DNA of 64,000 bases, taken from positions 1 to 64,000 of the forward strand of contig NZ_JANHKS010000003.1 in assembly GCF_028682175.1 (NCBI RefSeq). Direction: 5' to 3'. Position 1 is the first letter of the stretch. Each line of letters starts with the position of its first letter. The translations under genes were made by a program, and so were the position numbers. The DNA is from Pseudomonas putida (GTDB taxonomy: Bacteria > Pseudomonadota > Gammaproteobacteria > Pseudomonadales > Pseudomonadaceae). Below are positions 53,998 through 62,977 of this stretch, piece after piece. Under the pieces are notes generated by a model. It was not told where the DNA came from. It saw only the letters and a program-made list of their open reading frames with translations, and made no database searches.

Positions 53998-55434
53998 TCA
54001 GCGCAAGCGCTCGATGGCCGCCGCGACACCGGCGCCATAGGCCGGGTCGGCCCTGTTGCAGTTGTCGATGTGGCGCTGCTGGACCGCTGCCGAAGCACCG
54101 CTGATCGCCCGCGCGGTGTTGTCGAACAGCACCTGTTGCTGCTCGGCCGTCATCAGACGGAACAGCGCGCGTGGCTGGGAATAGTAGTCATCGTCGTCCT
54201 TGCGGAAGTCCCAGTTCGCGGCGGCGCCGTACAGCTCAAGCGGCGGTTCGGAGAAGTCCGGCTGCTCGACCCACGCGCCCTTGGTGTTGGGCTCGTAGCC
54301 GATGGTGCCGCCAGCGTTGCTGTTGACACGCATCTGGCCGTCGCGGTGGTAGCTGTTGACCGGGCATTTGGGCGTGTTGACCGGAATCTGGTGGTGGTTG
54401 ACCCCCAGGCGATAGCGCTGGGCGTCGCCGTAGGAGAACAGCCGGCCTTGCAGCATCTTGTCCGGCGAGAAGCTGATGCCGGGCACCACGTTGGCCGGGT
54501 TGAACGCGGCCTGCTCGACGTCGTGGAAGTAGTTGTCCGGATTGCGGTTCAACTCCAGGGTGCCGACTTCGATCAGCGGGTAGTCGGCGTGCGGCCAGAC
54601 CTTGGTCAGGTCGAAGGGGTGGACATTGTAGCTGTTGGCTTCCTGTTCGGGCATCACTTGCACGAACAGTTTCCACTGCGGGAAGTCACCGTTCTCGATG
54701 GCGTCGAACAGGTCGCGCTGGTGGGTTTCACGGTCGCCGGCCACGGCGGCAGCGGCTTCGGCGTCGGTCAGGTTCTTGATGCCTTGCTGGGTCTTGAGGG
54801 TGAACTTGACCCAGAAGCGCTCGTTCTGCGGGCTGATGAAGCTGAAGGTGTGGCTGCCGAAACCGTGCATGTGACGGTACGACGCCGGGATGCCACGGTC
54901 GCTCATGACCACGGTCACCTGATGCAGGGCTTCGGGCAGCGAGGTCCAGAAATCCCAGTTGTTTTCGGCGCTGCGCAGGTTGGTGCGCGGGTCGCGTTTG
55001 ACCGCATGGTTCAGGTCAGGGAATTTCAGCGGGTCGCGCAGGAAGAACACCGGGGTGTTGTTGCCCACCAGGTCCCAGTTGCCTTGTTCGGTGTAGAACT
55101 TCACGGCAAAACCGCGGATGTCACGCTCGGCATCGGCGGCGCCGCGCTCACCGGCCACGGTCGAGAAACGGATGAAGATGTCGGTCTGCTTGCCGATCTG
55201 CGAGAACAACCGTGCCTTGGTGTAGCGGCTGATATCGTGGGTCACGGTAAAGGTGCCGAAGGCGCCGGAACCCTTGGCGTGCATGCGACGCTCCGGGATC
55301 ACTTCGCGGTCGAAGTGCGCCAGTTTCTCCAGCAGCCAGACGTCTTGCAGCATCAGCGGGCCGCGTGGGCCGGCCGATTGCGAGTTCTGGTTGTCAACGA
55401 CGGGTGCACCCGCCACGGTGGTGAGTTTATTCAT
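53998..55434 (-). CDS. katA: monofunctional heme catalase (KatA type)
   Basis: A 478-residue clade III small-subunit catalase that converts hydrogen peroxide to water and oxygen. Catalytic H52 (RRMHAKG), the Asn in [11 protein letters not shown], and the heme-ligand Tyr in [14 protein letters not shown] are present. It closely resembles KatA of P. aeruginosa in order and sequence of motifs. No signal peptide. The 200-base gap upstream leads to the terminator of the Dps-like gene, so it has its own promoter. Confidence 0.93.
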   Translation of the reverse strand: MNKLTTVAGAPVVDNQNSQSAGPRGPLMLQDVWLLEKLAHFDREVIPERRMHAKGSGAFGTFTVTHDISRYTKARLFSQIGKQTDIFIRFSTVAGERGAADAERDIRGFAVKFYTEQGNWDLVGNNTPVFFLRDPLKFPDLNHAVKRDPRTNLRSAENNWDFWTSLPEALHQVTVVMSDRGIPASYRHMHGFGSHTFSFISPQNERFWVKFTLKTQQGIKNLTDAEAAAAVAGDRETHQRDLFDAIENGDFPQWKLFVQVMPEQEANSYNVHPFDLTKVWPHADYPLIEVGTLELNRNPDNYFHDVEQAAFNPANVVPGISFSPDKMLQGRLFSYGDAQRYRLGVNHHQIPVNTPKCPVNSYHRDGQMRVNSNAGGTIGYEPNTKGAWVEQPDFSEPPLELYGAAANWDFRKDDDDYYSQPRALFRLMTAEQQQVLFDNTARAISGASAAVQQRHIDNCNRADPAYGAGVAAAIERLR

Positions 55435-55583
55435 TGTCAGGCTCCGGTTTGGGACGGCTAGTCTTGCTCGATCAACTGTCTTTTTATTGGACGCGTGTGC
55501 GTCTTTTTCCTTGTTTCAGATGGCGCATTCGTGTCCGAACCCGCCAGCTGGAGGGCTTCGAAACTCAGGCAGCGTAGTCGTTC

Positions 55584-55610
55584 ATAAAAAAAGCGCCCTG
55601 TCCGGGCGCT
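55584..55610 (-). terminator. rho-independent terminator of the Dps-like gene
   Basis: AGCGCCC and GGGCGCT (5-base loop) followed on the minus strand by seven T residues, 30 bases after the stop at 55641. Textbook form. Confidence 0.9.
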
Positions 55611-55640
55611 AAAGGAGGAGAGAACAGCACGCGATTTGAA

Positions 55641-56291
55641 TCAGAAGCGGTAACTCTGGGCCGTGGTAAACGCCGCAATGCCCGGGCTGTGGGCCCACAC
55701 CTCCATGGTCGAGAACCAGGTGTTGGGGCGTGGCGGCTGGCGACACTCGCTGGTGAACGAGGCGCCGGAAGGGATGTCCAGCTTGATCTTGCACACCAGT
55801 TGATTGGTGCGGTACAGCAGCTCGCTGACCAGGTTGGCGGTGGCGTAATCCCCTGCATCCACGGCCCGGTCCATGAAGCCCTGGGCCTTTGCGGTGAGGG
55901 TGGTCAGGTGTTGCGCCAACTGATGAATCTCCTTGAAGCACTCACGAAAGCCGGGGGCCTGTTCGGCGTCGGCCAGCGGCGCGGCGGTCAACCGGGCCTG
56001 GGTCACTGTGCCGTTGAGCATCTGCATGCGGCTTTCGAGGAAAGTCACGAATTCCCGGGTCGACTGATCCAGATCCTTGAACAGCTCCTTGATCGCCTGA
56101 TAGTTCAGGCTGCGCAGACGCCAGCGCACTTCCCGGGCAAAGCCACCGGCCTGTTCGGCGGTTTCGCGATGGGCGTCCAGCAACTGGAGAAACAGCTTAC
56201 GCTCCTGGCCGTGCAGGGTGGTGTACAGCCCGTGGGCATCGGCGGCGAACTCGGCGTTGAGTCCTGGCTTTGGATCGACATCGGCAAACAT
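55641..56291 (-). CDS. Dps/ferritin-like protein lacking the usual ferroxidase residues
   Basis: A 216-residue, mostly helical protein. The stretch NYQAIKELFKDLDQSTREFV resembles the Dps helix around its HELF motif, and ESRMQMLNG and ATANLVSELLYRTNQL fit the later helices, but the His and Asp iron ligands appear replaced (KELF for HELF, TFLESR for DTIAER). I infer a Dps-fold protein without normal ferroxidase function; this rests on pattern reading only. A 45-residue C-terminal extension with one Cys is unlike Dps. AGGAGATTC precedes the ATG at 56291. Motif site E lies upstream; katA follows after a terminator. Confidence 0.6.
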   Translation of the reverse strand: MFADVDPKPGLNAEFAADAHGLYTTLHGQERKLFLQLLDAHRETAEQAGGFAREVRWRLRSLNYQAIKELFKDLDQSTREFVTFLESRMQMLNGTVTQARLTAAPLADAEQAPGFRECFKEIHQLAQHLTTLTAKAQGFMDRAVDAGDYATANLVSELLYRTNQLVCKIKLDIPSGASFTSECRQPPRPNTWFSTMEVWAHSPGIAAFTTAQSYRF

Positions 56292-56417
56292 GGCGAATCT
56301 CCTCGACGTGTGCTTCGACGGCCTGTCCGGTACGGTGTGCATCCCACGGCTTTGAGAGAGGTCTGGCCTGCATGACAGGAATGGCTCCAAGGTATTACTG
56401 CCGGCGCAGCGCGTCAC

Positions 56418-56432
56418 TTGTACCTTGGTACC
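56418..56432 (-). promoter_or_regulatory. shared 15-bp motif, site E
   Basis: On the minus strand GGTACCAAGGTACAA, sharing TACCAAGGTA with site B of the PQQ region, 126 bases upstream of the Dps-like gene. Confidence 0.35.
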
Positions 56433-56503
56433 GGGAGGCGATACACAGGTGTTGGCAGGGCATACTTTGGTTTGTGGTGGCTCTGCGTTGACGAGCACAT
56501 GAC

Positions 56504-56594
56504 CTGTAGGAGTGAGCTTGCTCGCGATGGCAGAGTGTCAGGCAGCATCGTCATGGCTGGCCCACCGCTATCGCGAGCAAGCTCACTCCTACAG
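56504..56594. repeat. REPIN, class CTGTAGGAGTGAGCTTGCTCGCGAT
   Basis: Full-length element with perfect outer arms, between the msrA end and the Dps-like gene promoter. Confidence 0.88.
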
Positions 56595-56635
56595 GTTCGC
56601 GTCTGGATTGGGCCCACGGCCCGCACCGAGGGTCA

Positions 56636-57364
56636 TCACTGCCCTGTCTTGAACAACACCGCCTGTTCGCTGTACCGATCGGCAAACAACTGCTTGAGTT
56701 GCCCGACCTTGGGCAGGTCGTTGATGACGATGTACGGATAGGTCGGGTGGGTGGTGAGGAAGTTCTGGTGGTAGTCCTCGGCCGGGTAGAAACCGTTGTA
56801 CTTCTCGATCTTGGTCACGATGGGCGCGTTGAAGGATTTGGCAGCGTCCAGCTGGGCGATGTAGGCCTGGGCCACCGCTTGTTGCTCGGGGCTTTCGGGG
56901 AAGATCGCCGAACGGTACTGAGTGCCGCTGTCCGGGCCCTGGCGGTTGAGTTCGGTGGGGTTGTGGGCGACCGAGAAGAAGATCTGCAAGAGTTTGCCGT
57001 AGCTCACTTTCGACGGGTCGAAGGTGATCTCCACCGACTCGGCATGCCCGGTGTCGCCATCGCTGACACGTTCATAATGCGCGGTGTCGGCCTTGCCCCC
57101 GGCGTACCCGGAAACCACTTTCGTCACGCCCTGAACATGCTGGAATACCCCTTGCACACCCCAGAAACAGCCACCGGCCAACACCGCGGTTTCGCTGCCG
57201 GCGGTGCTGACGACTTCGTCTTTCTGCGGCGGCGCGATGCTCACCGCATCTTCACCGGCAAACGAACAGGCGGCGGTCTGCAGCAACACGGCCCCGGCGA
57301 ACAGACGCAGGCCGGCGCGTTTCCAGTGGGCGAAGGTCGAGGTCACGGGATTGAAGTCTTTCAT
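56636..57364 (-). CDS. msrA: peptide methionine sulfoxide reductase MsrA, exported
   Basis: A 242-residue MsrA that reduces the S-form of methionine sulfoxide. The active site is GGCFWG with C66; the EITFDP, GTQYRSAIF and YHQNF blocks are present. An N-terminal hydrophobic segment (about 17-38) shows export to, or anchoring facing, the periplasm. AGGAG at the right distance fixes the ATG at 57364. Last gene of the leftward msrB-dipZ-msrA set. Confidence 0.9.
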   Translation of the reverse strand: MKDFNPVTSTFAHWKRAGLRLFAGAVLLQTAACSFAGEDAVSIAPPQKDEVVSTAGSETAVLAGGCFWGVQGVFQHVQGVTKVVSGYAGGKADTAHYERVSDGDTGHAESVEITFDPSKVSYGKLLQIFFSVAHNPTELNRQGPDSGTQYRSAIFPESPEQQAVAQAYIAQLDAAKSFNAPIVTKIEKYNGFYPAEDYHQNFLTTHPTYPYIVINDLPKVGQLKQLFADRYSEQAVLFKTGQ

Positions 57365-57390
57365 CTCTGCTACTCCTGAAACGGGCTGGA

Positions 57391-59208
57391 TCAACCGAAG
57401 GTGAAGGCGTAGGCCGACACGCCCGGATCGCTGAATTCGATGCTGAAGGTGTGGTCGGCGACATCGCCGGGCTGGCGCACCAACTGATACAGGCGCTGCT
57501 CGGTGACGGTGCCGCTGCCATCGGGTGCGACGTCGGTGCCGTGGGCGTCGCCCGGTGCCTTGCCGTCGATCTTTACGGTGAAGCGCACCGGCTTGCCGTC
57601 GCTGCCAGGGCCCAGCACCAGATGCAGGTCGCGGGCATGGAAGCGGTAGACGATCTTGCCGTTGGCCGCCGTCAGGCTCGCGCGCTCGGCGCCGATGTTC
57701 CACTGGCCGTCCAGGCCCCAGTTGTTCAGCGCAAGGCTATGTGGCGCGCTGTAACTGGCCGCGCGGTCACTCTTTGCGCCGCCCGGGGAGACGAAGTTCT
57801 CAGCGCGCTCGAAGCCCAGGTAGGTTTCCGGGGATTTCACCTCGCTCATCTGCGCCGCCTGTTGCACGCCTTTGCCGCTGGCGTCGATCAGGTCACTGGT
57901 GATCTGGCCGTTGCCGGCTTCGCGCAGCAGTTCCTGAATCACCCGCTCGGATTCATCGTAGGCGCCTTCACCGAAGTGGTGATAACGGATGCGGCCCTGG
58001 GCGTCGGCGAAGTAGTGGGCGGGCCAGTACTGGTTGTCGAAGGCGCGCCAGATCTTGTAGTCGTTGTCGATTGCCACCGGGTAGTTGATGCCCAGGTCGG
58101 TCATGGCCTTGGTCACGTTTTTCACATCGCGCTCGAAGGCAAATTCGGGTGCATGCACGCCGATCACCACCAGCCCCTGGTCGCGGTACTTGTCGGCCCA
58201 GGCCTTGACGTAAGGCAGGCTGCGCAGGCAGTTGATGCAGGAGTAGGTCCAGAAATCGACCAGCACCACCTTGCCCTTGAGCTGTTCGGCGGTCAGCGGC
58301 GCGGAGTTCAGCCATTGCACGGCGCCATTGAGCGAGGGCAACTGGCCTTCGACCGGCAGGCTGGTGCTGGTGTTCTTCGCCGCCATCATGGCGCCCGAGG
58401 CTTGCATGCTGGCGCCGGCGTCGTCACGGCCAGGAATGTTCTGGGCCATCATCGCGCCGCCTTGCATCAGGTTGCTGTCTTTGGAATTTCCTGTGAGACG
58501 CCCCACAAGCGATTGTTCCAGGCTGCCAGTGGAGGCCGTGGAAATACGGGTGAGAAGGCCGGTGTCCAGCCCCAGGGCAATGGCGGCGACGCCTGCCAGC
58601 ATGGCCGCGCCCAGGCCGCGACGAATCCACTCACCGGCGCCCAGCGAACGCTTCATCGCGCTGAACACCTTGCCGCCCAGCAGCAGGGCCAGGGCCAACG
58701 ACGTCGCAGCGCCCGCTGCATAGGCCAGCAACAGCAGGGTAGTGCCGACGCTGGCGCCTTGCAGGGCGGCGCCGGTCAGTACCAGGCCCAGGATCGGCCC
58801 GGCGCACGGCGCCCACAACAGGCCCGTGGCCACGCCGATCAGGAAGGACGCCCAGGGGCTCGGCCTGGCATCCACGCCTGCGTTTTCCGACAGGCGACTG
58901 CCGGCAGCCACCAACGGACGGGTCAGGCGCTCGGCCAGCCTGGGCAGCAGCAGGGTCAGGCCGAACAGCGCCACGAAGATCAGCGCCAGGCCACGGCCAT
59001 ACTGGTTGAGCTGGACCACCCAGCCTCCGCCGACGGCTGCCAGAGTCGCCACCAGGGCGAAGGTCACGGCCATGCCCACCAGCAACGGCAGGCCACTGCG
59101 CACGAAGGGTTGACCGGTGCGGGCGAAGACAAAGGGCAGCACCGGCAGAATGCAGGGGCTGACGATGGTCAGCACGCCGCCGAGGTAGGCAAGGATGATC
59201 AGTAGCAT
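57391..59208 (-). CDS. dipZ: DipZ-type thiol-disulfide protein (CcdA membrane domain + thioredoxin-like domain)
   Basis: A 605-residue transmembrane electron hub that carries reducing power from cytoplasmic thioredoxin to periplasmic partners. Residues 1-220 are a CcdA domain with C19 (SPCILP) and C135 (WAPCAGP); residues 290-430 are a TlpA-like thioredoxin domain with C324-x2-C327 (SCINC); residues 455-605 form a C-terminal beta domain typical of DipZ. The linker 246-280 is methionine-rich (six Met between 248 and 275). Placed between MsrB and MsrA genes, so it probably recycles both. Confidence 0.88.
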   Translation of the reverse strand: MLLIILAYLGGVLTIVSPCILPVLPFVFARTGQPFVRSGLPLLVGMAVTFALVATLAAVGGGWVVQLNQYGRGLALIFVALFGLTLLLPRLAERLTRPLVAAGSRLSENAGVDARPSPWASFLIGVATGLLWAPCAGPILGLVLTGAALQGASVGTTLLLLAYAAGAATSLALALLLGGKVFSAMKRSLGAGEWIRRGLGAAMLAGVAAIALGLDTGLLTRISTASTGSLEQSLVGRLTGNSKDSNLMQGGAMMAQNIPGRDDAGASMQASGAMMAAKNTSTSLPVEGQLPSLNGAVQWLNSAPLTAEQLKGKVVLVDFWTYSCINCLRSLPYVKAWADKYRDQGLVVIGVHAPEFAFERDVKNVTKAMTDLGINYPVAIDNDYKIWRAFDNQYWPAHYFADAQGRIRYHHFGEGAYDESERVIQELLREAGNGQITSDLIDASGKGVQQAAQMSEVKSPETYLGFERAENFVSPGGAKSDRAASYSAPHSLALNNWGLDGQWNIGAERASLTAANGKIVYRFHARDLHLVLGPGSDGKPVRFTVKIDGKAPGDAHGTDVAPDGSGTVTEQRLYQLVRQPGDVADHTFSIEFSDPGVSAYAFTFG

Positions 59209-59274
59209 GGTTTTGGTCCGTTCAAAATTGAGTCTGATTGACAGAGTGTCGTCGCATGGCCCGACGGGGCGCGG

Positions 59275-59790
59275 TTATGTCTGTTGGGCAAACGTCATCG
59301 CCAACCCGTTCATGCAATAGCGCAAGCCCGTGGGTTTCGGTCCGTCGGTGAACACATGGCCCAGATGCCCGCCGCAGCGACGGCAGTGGACTTCCTTGCG
59401 CAGCACGCCGAACGAGGTGTCGGTGCGGATCGCCGTGGCGTTGTCCAGCGGTTGCCAGAAGCTCGGCCAGCCGGTGTGGCTGTCGAACTTGGTGCTCGAC
59501 GCGAACAGCGGCAACTGGCAACCGGCGCAGGCGAAGGTGCCGTTGCGGTGTTCGTCGTTCAGCGCGCTGCTGTAGGGGCGCTCGGTGGCTTCGCGGCGCA
59601 GCACCTGGAACTGCTCGTCAGTGAGCAGGGCGTGCCATTCGGCGTCGCTGAGGCTGACCTCGAAGGTGCCCACCGGGGAGTCGGCCGGGGTGAGGCTTTC
59701 ACCGTCGGCGAACTTGGGCAGCACGCCCAGGGCGATGGCGGCCACGCCGGCGCTGCTGCTCAGTACCATGAACTGTCGTCTTGAAAGCAT
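59275..59790 (-). CDS. msrB: peptide methionine sulfoxide reductase MsrB, Tat-exported
   Basis: A 171-residue MsrB that reduces the R-form of methionine sulfoxide. Zinc cysteines C88, C91, C136 and C139 and catalytic C159 (RYCMN) are present. The N-terminus SRRQFMV followed by a hydrophobic stretch is a twin-arginine signal, so the enzyme works in the periplasm. GGAGACC precedes ATG at 59790. The longer in-frame run to 60585 is antisense to the regulator gene and rejected. Confidence 0.9.
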   Translation of the reverse strand: MLSRRQFMVLSSSAGVAAIALGVLPKFADGESLTPADSPVGTFEVSLSDAEWHALLTDEQFQVLRREATERPYSSALNDEHRNGTFACAGCQLPLFASSTKFDSHTGWPSFWQPLDNATAIRTDTSFGVLRKEVHCRRCGGHLGHVFTDGPKPTGLRYCMNGLAMTFAQQT

Positions 59791-59976
59791 GAGGGTCTCC
59801 TTGGCACCGGCTGCCTGCCGTGGTCGGGACAGGTGGAGGGTGCGATGGGGCCATCCTGCGCGGGGGCTGTTCCCAAAATCCTCACCGAGAGTTAAACAAT
59901 TCGTGATAACTGCCCGCCGCCAAAATCGGCACAATGGCCCCATTGCGCATTCAAGCGCCCGCAAGGTTTGCCTTTC

Positions 59977-60693
59977 ATGGATCAGCCCAAACGCATTCTG
60001 GTGGTCGAGGACGATAGCCATATCGCCGACCTGATTTGCCTGCATCTGCGGGACGAACACTTCGAGGTGGTGCACAGCGCCGACGGCGAAAAGGGCCTGC
60101 GCCTGCTGGAGCAGGGCGGCTGGGATGCGCTGATCCTGGACCTGATGCTGCCCGGCGTCGACGGCCTGGAGATCTGCCGCCGTGCCCGGGCCATGACGCG
60201 CTACACGCCGATCATCATCACCAGCGCCCGCTCCAGCGAAATGCACCGCATCCTGGGCCTTGAGCTGGGTGCCGACGATTACCTGGCCAAGCCTTTCTCG
60301 ATGATGGAACTGGTGGCGCGGGTCAAGGCGCTGCTGCGCAGGGTCGATGCCATGGCCCGCAACCTCAAGATGGAGGCGGGCAGCCTGTCCAGCGCCGGGC
60401 TGTTCATCGATCCGCTGACCCGTGAAGCCTCGCTGGAAGGCCGGGCGCTGGACCTGACGCCCCGGGAGTTCGATCTGCTGTATTTCTTCGTCCGCCAGCC
60501 AGGCAAGGTGTTTTCCCGGCTGGACCTGCTCAATTCGGTGTGGGGCTACAACCACGAGGGCTACGAGCACACGGTCAACACCCATATCAATCGCCTGCGG
60601 GCCAAGATCGAGGCGGACCCGGCCCAGCCGCTGCGCATCCTCACGGTGTGGGGGCGCGGCTACAAGTTCGTCGATCCGGGGGACGCCTCGTGA
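59977..60693 (+). CDS. OmpR-family response regulator
   Basis: A 238-residue regulator: receiver with E11-D12-D13, phospho-acceptor D55 (LILDLMLPG) and K105; winged helix at about 135-235 (LTPREFDLL, RVWGRGYKFV type end). Divergent from msrB with 186 bases between, so it may control the repair set. ATG at 59977; a TTG at 59968 is possible. Overlaps the kinase gene. Confidence 0.88.
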   Translation: MDQPKRILVVEDDSHIADLICLHLRDEHFEVVHSADGEKGLRLLEQGGWDALILDLMLPGVDGLEICRRARAMTRYTPIIITSARSSEMHRILGLELGADDYLAKPFSMMELVARVKALLRRVDAMARNLKMEAGSLSSAGLFIDPLTREASLEGRALDLTPREFDLLYFFVRQPGKVFSRLDLLNSVWGYNHEGYEHTVNTHINRLRAKIEADPAQPLRILTVWGRGYKFVDPGDAS

Positions 60694-62189
60694 AAATGAC
60701 CCTGACCCAGCGCCTGTCCCTGGTGTTCGCGCTGTTGCTGCTGATCTGCTGCGGCACCTCGGTGTGGTTGCAGGTGCGTTCGAACAAGATGCATGAGCTG
60801 GAAGTGGTTCAGGGCCTGTCCCGTGACCTGGCCCAGCACATCGCCCGCGATACTCAGTTGATGGACGCCAACGGCCTCAAACCCGACGCCGTGCGTGAAC
60901 TGTTCAGCCAGTTGATGCTGGTCAACCCCAGCGTCGAGGTGTACCTGCTCGACGGCGACGGGCGCATCGTCGGCGATGCCGCGCCCAAGGACCGGGTGCT
61001 GCGTGATCGCGTGGACCTGGCGCCGGTGCGCGAACTGCTGGCGGGCAAGCCGCTGCCGATCCTGGGCGACGACCCGCGCAGCATGGACGCACGCAAGGTG
61101 TTCAGCGCAGCGCCCTTGATGGTCATGGGCAAGCCTGCCGGGTTCCTTTACGTGGTGCTGCTGGGCGAGGCCCACGACCGCTTCGCCGAGCGCGGCGCGA
61201 CCAGTGAGGCGTTGAACACGGCGCTGTGGTCCATCGGCCTGATCGCCTTGCTCTGCCTGTTCGCGGGTCTGGCCGCGTTTGGCTGGATCACCCGGCCACT
61301 GCGGCGTCTGACGGATTCGGTCAGCCACTTCGATATCAATGCCGCGCCGGTGCTGCTGCCCGCCGAGGCGTCAGGGCATCCGCGCCATGGCGACGATGAA
61401 ATTGCTGTGCTCGACGCGACCTTCAGGCAGATGCAGAACCGCCTGAGCGAGCAGTGGCAGACCCTGACCCGGCAGAGCCAGGATCGCCGCGAGCTGGTGG
61501 CGAACATCTCCCATGACCTGCGCACGCCGCTGGCCTCCCTGCACGGTTATCTGGAGGTGCTGTCGGTCAAAGACGCCAGCCTGAGCCCCGAGGAGCGCCG
61601 GCGTTACCTGGGCATTGCGCTGGATCAGAGCCGCAAGGTCGGCGGGCTGGCGCAGTCGCTGCTGGAACTGGTGCGCCTGGAACACGGCTTCGTGGTGCCG
61701 GTGGTCGAGCGTTTCTCGCTGACCGACCTGGTGCAGGACATCTTCCAGAAATTCGAACTGGGCGCCGAGGCCAAGGCGGTCACCTTGACCCCGAACTTCC
61801 CGCCGACCGTGCCAGGGGTGCATGCCGACCTGGGGCTGATCGAGCGGGTGCTGACCAATCTGTTCGACAACGCCTTGCGCCACACACCGACGGGCGGCGA
61901 CATCAGGATTGCCTTGCAGCCCCAGGGCAAATACGTGGAAGTGACGGTCAGCGACAGCGGCCCGGGGATCGCCGCCGAGTTGCGCGAAGGGTTGTTCCTG
62001 CGCCCGTTCAACATCGGCGGAGCGCGGCGTGACGGCGGACTGGGCTTGCGCATCGTGCATCAGATCTTGCAATTGCACGGGATCAGGATCGCCCTGATCG
62101 ACGTACCGGGGCAGGGCGCGACGTTCCGCTTTGCCTTGCCGGTGGATCAGGAGACGGCAGAGCGCGGCTTGCCCGATGCCTCCAGCTGA
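60690..62189 (+). CDS. sensor histidine kinase (HAMP, HisKA)
   Basis: A 499-residue membrane kinase. Segment 1 is at about residues 10-28, a periplasmic sensor at 30-170, segment 2 at about 182-204, then HAMP, H275 (NISHDLRTPL), and the ATPase domain (NLFDNALRH, DSGPGI, GLGLRIV). The GTG start at 60690 overlaps the regulator stop (GTGA) with GGGGGA six bases upstream; ATG at 60696 is the alternative. Signal unknown; possibly envelope oxidation, given the divergent msr genes. Confidence 0.87.
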   Translation: MKMTLTQRLSLVFALLLLICCGTSVWLQVRSNKMHELEVVQGLSRDLAQHIARDTQLMDANGLKPDAVRELFSQLMLVNPSVEVYLLDGDGRIVGDAAPKDRVLRDRVDLAPVRELLAGKPLPILGDDPRSMDARKVFSAAPLMVMGKPAGFLYVVLLGEAHDRFAERGATSEALNTALWSIGLIALLCLFAGLAAFGWITRPLRRLTDSVSHFDINAAPVLLPAEASGHPRHGDDEIAVLDATFRQMQNRLSEQWQTLTRQSQDRRELVANISHDLRTPLASLHGYLEVLSVKDASLSPEERRRYLGIALDQSRKVGGLAQSLLELVRLEHGFVVPVVERFSLTDLVQDIFQKFELGAEAKAVTLTPNFPPTVPGVHADLGLIERVLTNLFDNALRHTPTGGDIRIALQPQGKYVEVTVSDSGPGIAAELREGLFLRPFNIGGARRDGGLGLRIVHQILQLHGIRIALIDVPGQGATFRFALPVDQETAERGLPDASS

Positions 62190-62190
62190 C

Positions 62191-62282
62191 CCGTAGCAGC
62201 GCGGCTTGCCGGCGGGAGCGGTGTATCTGTGAGAGATGTATCCGCTGACACACCGCTCCCGCCGGCAAGCCGTGCTGCTACG
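62191..62282. repeat. REPIN, class GTAGCAG, with extended inner palindrome
   Basis: Outer arms CCGTAGCAGCGCGGCTTGCC and inverse; inside, GGGAGCGGTGT is also inverted, so about 37 bases on each side pair. It lies between convergent kinase and NarL-type regulator genes. Confidence 0.85.
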
Positions 62283-62310
62283 GGGGCGATGTTGCGTGGT
62301 CAATGGCGCC

Positions 62311-62943
62311 TCACGGCACCAACAACCCATGCTCCATCGCGTATTTCACCAGCCCCGCCGGCTTGTCGATGTTGAGTTTGCGGCGGATGCTCAAGCGGTG
62401 GGTTTCCACGGTCCGGACGCTGATGGCCAGGTCCCGGGCGATGGTCTTGTTGTCCAGCCCCTTGGCCAGGCCCACCAGCACCTGCACCTCGCGTGGGGTC
62501 AGTTCGTTTTCCTCGGGCTTTTTCGACACCAGCTTGAGCGTCACCTCGGCGCTGTAGAAGGTCCCGCCGGTGGCGATGGCCTCGATGGCGGCGACGATCT
62601 CCCGCGAGGGTGCGTTTTTCAGCACGTAGCCGCTGGCGCCTGCGCGGATGGAGGTGGCGACGTACTCCTGATTGTCGTACATGCTCAGGATCAGAATCTT
62701 GATCGCCGGGCAGCGCTGGCGGATCAGTTGCGTCAGTTCCAGGCCGTTCATGTCCTGCAGGCCGATGTCCACCAGCAGGATGTCGGGCTTGACCTCTTCG
62801 CACAGGGTCAGCGCCTCGCGGGCGTTTTCCGCTTCGCCCACCACTTCGAACAGCGGGCGTGTCGAGAGCAGGGCGCGCACGCCGTCGCGAACCAGTGAAT
62901 GGTCGTCGACCAGGGCAATGCGGATGGTCTGGCTGGCGCTCAT
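62311..62943 (-). CDS. NarL/LuxR-family response regulator
   Basis: A 210-residue regulator with receiver (D13-D14, phospho-acceptor D59 in LLVDIGLQ, K near 109) and LuxR helix-turn-helix (LTPREVQVL to RKLNIDKPAGLV). The start at 62943 gives the compact receiver N-terminus. It follows the Cache-kinase gene by 34 bases in the same transcript, its likely partner. Confidence 0.88.
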   Translation of the reverse strand: MSASQTIRIALVDDHSLVRDGVRALLSTRPLFEVVGEAENAREALTLCEEVKPDILLVDIGLQDMNGLELTQLIRQRCPAIKILILSMYDNQEYVATSIRAGASGYVLKNAPSREIVAAIEAIATGGTFYSAEVTLKLVSKKPEENELTPREVQVLVGLAKGLDNKTIARDLAISVRTVETHRLSIRRKLNIDKPAGLVKYAMEHGLLVP

Positions 62944-62977
62944 GATCGGGGCGGTTTTCCTGTCTGATGAAGGGCCG

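Larger units (their letters stand above)
56292..56635. other. 344-bp gap with a motif site and a REPIN
   Basis: No gene. It holds the leader of the Dps-like gene, motif site E (56418-56432) and a REPIN (56504-56594). Nothing else is recognised. Confidence 0.7.

Noticed and set aside
57451..59205. 584-codon plus-strand frame opposite dipZ
   Set aside because: Very Gln/Gly/His-rich shadow of a well-conserved gene.
59275..60585. Extended N-terminus for MsrB
   Set aside because: The extension is antisense to the OmpR-type regulator; the Tat signal starting at 59790 is the natural N-terminus.
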